A DNA stretch of 64,000 nucleotides, taken from DASZOC01 sp035550975 (GTDB lineage: Bacteria; Actinomycetota; CADDZG01; WHSQ01). The translations under genes were made by a program, and so were the position numbers. The notes below the pieces were generated by a model, which was given only the letters and a program-made list of their open reading frames with translations, was not told where the DNA came from and did not search any database. Position 1 is the stretch's first letter. Each line of letters starts with the position of its first letter. The DNA is taken from contig DASZOC010000013.1 in assembly GCA_035550975.1 (NCBI GenBank), positions 1-64,000 on the forward strand. The letters run 5' to 3'. Shown here piece after piece: positions 60,291 to 64,000 of this stretch.

Positions 60291-60347
60291 ATGGATTCAA
60301 AATCCATTGCCCGCAAGGGCGTGCGGGTTCAAATCCCGCCTCCGGCA
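60291..60347 (+). pseudogene. 3' part of a tRNA-Leu-like sequence, 5' half missing
   Basis: Anticodon arm ATGGA-TTCAAAA-TCCAT (anticodon CAA), variable arm GCCC-GCAA-GGGC, T-arm GCGGG-TTCAAAT-CCCGC, then CTCCGGC-A. These match tRNA-Leu, and relative to the intact tRNA-Leu at 59395 the T-stem change is compensated. But no acceptor half GCCGGAG and no D-arm can be found within 800 bases upstream on this strand. Either a remnant or an attachment-site product of an old insertion. Confidence 0.6.
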
Positions 60348-60447
60348 CGCGAGTGGATCGTTAGGTTCGGTATGCGAGCGCGTAGCTCCAGTGGAACGAA
60401 GTTCCGGTCCACCGACCGATCGGGCCCCCGGAACGGCCGGGAAAGGC
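60348..60447. other. Intergenic stretch after the tRNA-like remnant
   Basis: About 100 bases without a gene. A GGAAC-GAA-GTTCC hairpin lies near 60391 and AGCTCCAGTGG before it recalls a tRNA D-arm, but no full tRNA fits. Confidence 0.4.
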
Positions 60448-60476
60448 AAAGGCCCGGCGTTTGGGCCGGGCCTTTT
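60448..60476 (-). terminator. Terminator downstream of the mini-ORF
   Basis: AAAGGCCCGGC pairs with GCCGGGCCTTT (11 bp). Read on the minus strand it is followed by TTTGCC; read on the plus strand by TTTTGG, so it may work in both directions. It ends the minus-strand transcript of the mini-ORF and, by read-through, trpA. Confidence 0.75.
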
Positions 60477-60498
60477 GGAGTTGTTGAGGTGGGTCGGG

Positions 60499-60543
60499 CT
60501 AGGGACGCGGTCTGCGGCCTTTCTGGATCCGTACCTGTCTCAT
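60499..60543 (-). CDS. 14-residue basic mini-ORF after the trp genes
   Basis: On the minus strand GGGGAGG lies five bases before an ATG that opens 14 codons: MRQVRIQKGRRPRP, then TAG. A terminator follows 23 bases later. Half of the residues are Arg, Lys or Gln. The good ribosome site and the terminator are the only reasons to list it. It could be a leader peptide, a tiny basic protein, or chance. Confidence 0.35.
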   Translation of the reverse strand: MRQVRIQKGRRPRP

Positions 60544-60773
60544 CGAACCCTCCCCGGTCGGGCCTCTGTGACCCGTTCACTGTTACATCTATCGACCAGT
60601 TTCCTCGGATTTAGTAGCGCGGCGACATAGTTATCGGGAGTCATTTAGCGGCCCCTCAAGAGTGGCCACGAACGTAGTCACAACGGGCACTCTGTGACTA
60701 TCGCAACGGCCCTCGCACCACACCGCGTCTCTACTCTCTAGGGCCTTAAACGCCCTGGAGCCTGAGAGGTTGC
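60544..60773. other. 230-base gap between the mini-ORF and trpA
   Basis: No gene that I can support. On the minus strand TTGAGG (about 60662) and GATAAC with an 18-base gap might be a promoter for the mini-ORF. The stretch is less GC-rich than coding DNA here. Confidence 0.35.
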
Positions 60774-61550
60774 TCAACCGGCGTCGACAGCGCCCCGGAC
60801 GGCCGCGACGAAATCACCAGCAGCTGCGGGCCCTTGTTCGAGGAGAAGCTGCACGATTGCGCTCCCGATCACGACGCCGTCCGCGTAGCTCGTGGCCTCG
60901 GCCGCCTGCTCGGGCGTCGACACCCCGATGCCGACGAGGACCGGGAGGTCGGTCGCGGCGCGGCATCGGTCGACGACCCGGCGCGCCCTTTCCGACAGCG
61001 CCTCTCTCGTTCCCGTGACCCCAAGGGTGGACACCGCGTAGACGAAGCCGGTGCAGCTGGAAACGATGCGTTCGACCCGCTGCGGTGAAGATGTCGGCGC
61101 AACGAGAGCGACCCACGCGAGGTCGTGAGCTCGGGCGCACGACCTCAAGCCGCCGGATTCTTCGAGCGGCAGGTCCGGGACGATCAGCCCTCGGAACCCG
61201 GCCGCGGACGCGCGCGAGCAGAACGTGTCTTCGCCGATGCGGTGGATCGGGTTGTAATAGGTCATCACGACGCGCGGTCGACGCGCGGCCGTCTCGGACG
61301 TCAGATCCATGACCTCGTGCGGCCCCAGTCCCGCCTGGATCACGCGCTCCCCCGCGGCTGCGATCACAGGGCCGTCCATCAACGGGTCGCTGAACGGCAG
61401 CCCCACCTCGACCACGTCGGCATGCTCCTCCAACACCTCGAGCGCCGCGGGATACGAGAGACGCTCGGGGATGCCTCCCATGAGGTAGGCCGCGAGGAGC
61501 TTGCGACCCGAGGCCTTAGCGCTGGTGAGCTCTTCCCGGAACTGCGTCAC
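60774..61550 (-). CDS. trpA: Tryptophan synthase alpha subunit
   Basis: 258 residues. The catalytic Glu is in VEVGLPFSDPLMDG, the loop-2 Asp in the same segment; GFRGLIVPDLPLEE and VGIGVSTPEQA are family landmarks. It cleaves indole-3-glycerol phosphate to indole for TrpB. The GTG start overlaps the trpB stop (GTGA), so the two subunits are translated together. Confidence 0.97.
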   Translation of the reverse strand: MTQFREELTSAKASGRKLLAAYLMGGIPERLSYPAALEVLEEHADVVEVGLPFSDPLMDGPVIAAAGERVIQAGLGPHEVMDLTSETAARRPRVVMTYYNPIHRIGEDTFCSRASAAGFRGLIVPDLPLEESGGLRSCARAHDLAWVALVAPTSSPQRVERIVSSCTGFVYAVSTLGVTGTREALSERARRVVDRCRAATDLPVLVGIGVSTPEQAAEATSYADGVVIGSAIVQLLLEQGPAAAGDFVAAVRGAVDAG

Positions 61551-62713
61551 TCTTGCAGAGCCGCTGCAACCGTCGCCACATCTTTGTCACCGCGTCCCGA
61601 TAGCCCGACCAGCAGCAACTCGTCGCCGTCCCGTTCGAGCGCGTGCGCGAGGGCGTGCGACGGTTCGAGTGCAGGGACTATGCCTTCGGTCTCGGCGAGG
61701 ACGTGGAACGCGTCGAGAGCCGCGCCGTCGTCTACCGCGACGTACGTCGCGCGGCCGCTCGTCGCGAGCCATGCGTGCTCCGGCCCGACGCCGGGATAGT
61801 CGAGACCGGCAGACACGGAATGCGCTTCGGAGATGAGTCCCTCCGAGTCTTGCAGGAGCAAGCTGCGCGCTCCGTGAAGCACACCCGGCTCGCCTCTGGT
61901 GATCGAGGCACCATGACGCGCGTCCAGTCCCTCACCGGCGGCCTCGACTCCAACCAGCTTGACTTCGGCGTCGCGATAGAACGCGCGGAACAAACCGAGA
62001 GCATTCGACCCTCCGCCGACACACGCGAGGACGGCGTCGGGCAAGCGACCGGTCGTCTCGAGGAACTGCGCGCGAGCTTCCGCTCCGATCACCGCCTGTA
62101 GAGAGGCAACGAGCTCCGGGTAGGGGTGCGGTCCTACGACCGACCCGATCACGTAGTGCGTGTCTTCCACGTTCGTCACCCAGTCGCGCAACGCTTCGTT
62201 GATCGCGTCCTTCAACGTCGCCGAACCGGCCTCGACCGGCACCACGTCTGCGCCCAGCATCTTCATCCGGATGACGTTGAGGTTCTGGCGTCGAACGTCG
62301 GTTGCGCCCATGTAGACGACGCACGGCAAGCCGAAATACGCGGCCGCGGTCGCGGTAGCCACTCCGTGCTGCCCCGCCCCGGTCTCCGCGATGATGCGCG
62401 TCTTGCCCATCTGTTGCGCGAGCAAGACCTGCCCGAGCGTGTTGTTGATCTTGTGTGCGCCCGTGTGGGCGAGGTCCTCTCGCTTGAGGAAGATCGTCTT
62501 CCCGGCGCGCTTCGAGAACCTGGTGGCCTCGTAGAGAGGGGTCGGTCTGCCGACGACCTCGCGATAGAGACGCTGCAACTCGTCTTGGAACGCGCTATCT
62601 GCCGACGCGGTCTCCCACGCGCGCTCGAGCTCGTCCAACGCGCCCATCAGTGCCTCGGGCACGTAGCGCCCGCCGAACTCGCCGAAGCGACCGCGCTCGT
62701 CGACGACCGTCAC
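61547..62713 (-). CDS. trpB: Tryptophan synthase beta subunit
   Basis: 388 residues, the TrpB1 form. The PLP lysine is in HTGAHKINNTLGQ; the glycine-rich phosphate loop is CVGGGSNALG; ETGAGQHGVATA binds the carboxylate of the aminoacrylate. It joins indole to serine. Starts with GTG overlapping the trpC stop. Confidence 0.98.
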   Translation of the reverse strand: MTVVDERGRFGEFGGRYVPEALMGALDELERAWETASADSAFQDELQRLYREVVGRPTPLYEATRFSKRAGKTIFLKREDLAHTGAHKINNTLGQVLLAQQMGKTRIIAETGAGQHGVATATAAAYFGLPCVVYMGATDVRRQNLNVIRMKMLGADVVPVEAGSATLKDAINEALRDWVTNVEDTHYVIGSVVGPHPYPELVASLQAVIGAEARAQFLETTGRLPDAVLACVGGGSNALGLFRAFYRDAEVKLVGVEAAGEGLDARHGASITRGEPGVLHGARSLLLQDSEGLISEAHSVSAGLDYPGVGPEHAWLATSGRATYVAVDDGAALDAFHVLAETEGIVPALEPSHALAHALERDGDELLLVGLSGRGDKDVATVAAALQE

Positions 62714-63486
62714 GCCACGCCCCGCAGCTCGCGCAGCTTCGCGGCGGGATCGGCGGCGGTCACGAGGCTCTCCCCCACCAGCACCGCATGAGCGCCTGCC
62801 TCGCGCATCGCTTCCACGTCGCCGCGCGACGACACTCCCGACAACCCGACGATCGTGATCCCGTCGGGGATCGATGGTGCGAGCTTCGCGGTTCGGCGCG
62901 GGTCGACCTCGAACGTCTCGAGGTCACGGTGGTTTATGCCGATCAGGTTCGCTCCGGCGGCGAGCGCGCGTTCGACGTCGACCTCGTCGTAGACCTCGAC
63001 CAGCGCGTCCATGCCGAGAGCCGTCGTCGCGCGCAGCAGGTCGTCCAGCTCGTTGCCCAGCACTCGCACTATCAGCAGCAACGCGTCGGCTCCGATCGCG
63101 CGCGACTCCTGGACCTGGAAGAGATCGAGGATGAAGTCCTTGCGCAGCACCGGAAGGCCTGCACCCGTTGCGGCTTGGAGGTCCTCGATCGATCCCTTGA
63201 ACCGGTCCGGCTCGGTCAGGACCGAGACGGCCGCAGCGCCACCGTCGGCGTAGGCGCGAGCAAGCGGGGCCGCGTCGAGGTCCTCTCGCAGCGACGGCTT
63301 GGACGGCGAGGCCCTCTTGATCTCCGCGATGATCGACACCTCGTCATCGTCCTGAAGAGCACGACGGAAGCCGCGAGGAGCTGGCACCGAGGCTATGCGT
63401 TGCTCGAGGGCGTCGTCGGAGATCTTGGAACGCGCCTCGGCCACCCGAGCGTGCGTCGACGTCAGCAGTTCCTGGAGGTAGCTCAC
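62710..63486 (-). CDS. trpC: Indole-3-glycerol phosphate synthase
   Basis: 258 residues. Landmarks: IIAEIKRASPSKP (catalytic Lys), PVLRKDFILD, GINHRDLETF and VGLSGVSSRGDV. It makes indole-3-glycerol phosphate from CdRP, the substrate of the two following gene products. The order trpC-trpB-trpA with four-base overlaps forms one operon; the trpE, trpD and trpF genes are not in view. Confidence 0.97.
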   Translation of the reverse strand: MSYLQELLTSTHARVAEARSKISDDALEQRIASVPAPRGFRRALQDDDEVSIIAEIKRASPSKPSLREDLDAAPLARAYADGGAAAVSVLTEPDRFKGSIEDLQAATGAGLPVLRKDFILDLFQVQESRAIGADALLLIVRVLGNELDDLLRATTALGMDALVEVYDEVDVERALAAGANLIGINHRDLETFEVDPRRTAKLAPSIPDGITIVGLSGVSSRGDVEAMREAGAHAVLVGESLVTAADPAAKLRELRGVA

Positions 63487-63495
63487 TTCCGGACC

Positions 63496-64000
63496 CTAAC
63501 TTCGAGCCGCGGTTAGAAACCCGAACAGCTCGCGCGCAAGGGGCTCCGGGTCCCCGCCGATCCATGTGTGCTCGAAACCCGCAGCAGTGATGACATCGTC
63601 GTTGTCGACCGGTTCCTCACACCGGCGGGACAACGCCGACGACTCGATGGCATGTCCTTCCTGGCAGGCGCCCCACACGACGACGCCGTCCTCGGCTCGG
63701 GGACCGGACCGGACCCCCGACAAAGAGATGACGGAAGGTCCGACACCTTCGTCGAGGAGGAACCGCGCGAGCCGCCGCGTGCCGCGATGATCGGCCGATT
63801 CGGCTCCCAATGCGACGAAACCGACCCGGTGCTCCGGGTCCGCGACCATCAGAGCGCGGGCGACCTCGAGGAAGATCCCTATCTCCGTCCCGTACGAGTG
63901 ATCACCGGAGCGGGGAGAGTCATACGGAACCGTGACGACGAATTCCGGCTCGCCGCCACCGGGTGGAAAAGCCACGACGTTGGTCGAATTCACCGCGTCG
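63496..64000 (-). CDS. M28-peptidase-like protein with degenerate metal site, 5' end outside window
   Basis: The frame is open to the right edge, so the N-terminus is cut off. STNVVAFPPGGGEPEFVVTV followed by PYDSPRSGDH corresponds to the M28 pattern N-V-x-A...H-Y-D-S; the first metal His is Pro here. GAESADHRG stands where the EE-x-G-x-x-G segment is expected. Most metal ligands therefore seem lost. It ends nine bases before trpC and could be in the same transcript. A non-catalytic M28-fold protein is the best guess. Confidence 0.55.
   Translation of the reverse strand, partial: DAVNSTNVVAFPPGGGEPEFVVTVPYDSPRSGDHSYGTEIGIFLEVARALMVADPEHRVGFVALGAESADHRGTRRLARFLLDEGVGPSVISLSGVRSGPRAEDGVVVWGACQEGHAIESSALSRRCEEPVDNDDVITAAGFEHTWIGGDPEPLARELFGFLTAARS

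Noticed and set aside
60073..60348. Minus-strand 91-codon frame starting MPEAGFEPARP
   Set aside because: Antisense of the tRNA-like T-arm followed by the endonuclease gene out of frame.
60375..60420. tRNA-like piece AGCTCCAGTGG with a GGAAC/GTTCC hairpin
   Set aside because: No acceptor, anticodon or T-arm can be paired around it; not enough for a tRNA call.
1..64000. CRISPR arrays, insertion sequences, prophage
   Set aside because: No regularly spaced repeats, transposase motifs or phage structural genes were seen on either strand.

Overview
This window comes from a high-GC genome, most probably an actinobacterium (Actinomycetota) of a lineage I cannot name. The reasons are: an HspR-type HAIR element near hsp20, an IdeR/DtxR-type iron box in front of an iron ABC operon with a dtxR gene nearby, a PdtaR-like ANTAR regulator, a UdgX-type uracil-DNA glycosylase, an alpha/beta-hydrolase/adenylate-cyclase fusion of the Rv1900c type, and many GTG/TTG starts. 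Coding density is very high. Same-strand neighbours often overlap by GTGA, ATGA or TGATG, and five of eight convergent gene pairs overlap by exactly four bases at their stop codons. I see no prophage, CRISPR array or insertion sequence. The only mobile-looking item is a LAGLIDADG-type gene between a tRNA-Leu and a tRNA-like remnant.

Layout. 1-5.6 kb: a MidA-family methyltransferase (cut by the window edge) and a heat-shock block (hsp20; clpB with an untracked 43-residue zinc-ribbon gene and a 2-hydroxyacid dehydrogenase). 5.2-13 kb, a signalling block: receiver-like protein, secreted metallophosphatase coupled to a Ser/Thr kinase, UdgX, RsbW-like anti-sigma factor, M48 protease, and a SasA-like (KaiB-domain) histidine kinase with a double-domain KaiC. 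13-18 kb: 5-oxoprolinase genes pxpBCA, a secreted protein, tRNA-Val, an orphan solute-binding lipoprotein and a CDF transporter. 18-31.6 kb: uvrA, a LysM transglycosylase, a class V aminotransferase, a DUF5317 membrane protein, a tandemly duplicated locus for a 29-residue exported-type peptide followed directly by a membrane histidine kinase, uvrB, a GAF histidine kinase, a HAD hydrolase and coaE. 31.6-38.3 kb: rpsA, the cyclase fusion, polA, dtxR. 38.3-46.7 kb: an iron ABC operon and gltB behind a promoter and two terminator-like hairpins. 46.7-59.3 kb: UDGb, a secreted metalloprotease, then a long minus-strand run of amino-acid transport genes (livK, livK, livHMGF, a His/Gln-type ABC system and an R2-like protein) with a PdtaR-like regulator just upstream. 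59.4-64 kb: tRNA-Leu, the LAGLIDADG gene, a tRNA-like remnant, a mini-ORF, trpA/trpB/trpC and a partial M28-like gene.

The most notable items are: (1) two near-identical tiny exported-type peptides (last residues NNKWG), each with a conserved leader and a covarying 3' hairpin, next to a membrane histidine kinase; (2) KaiC with all three clock phosphosite residues conserved, paired with a SasA-like kinase but with no kaiA or kaiB in view; (3) an R2lox-like protein in which three of four carboxylate metal ligands appear replaced by Lys, Gln and Gln; (4) the tRNA-Leu / homing-type gene / tRNA remnant region. All assignments come from reading translations and motifs by eye; no database search was run.
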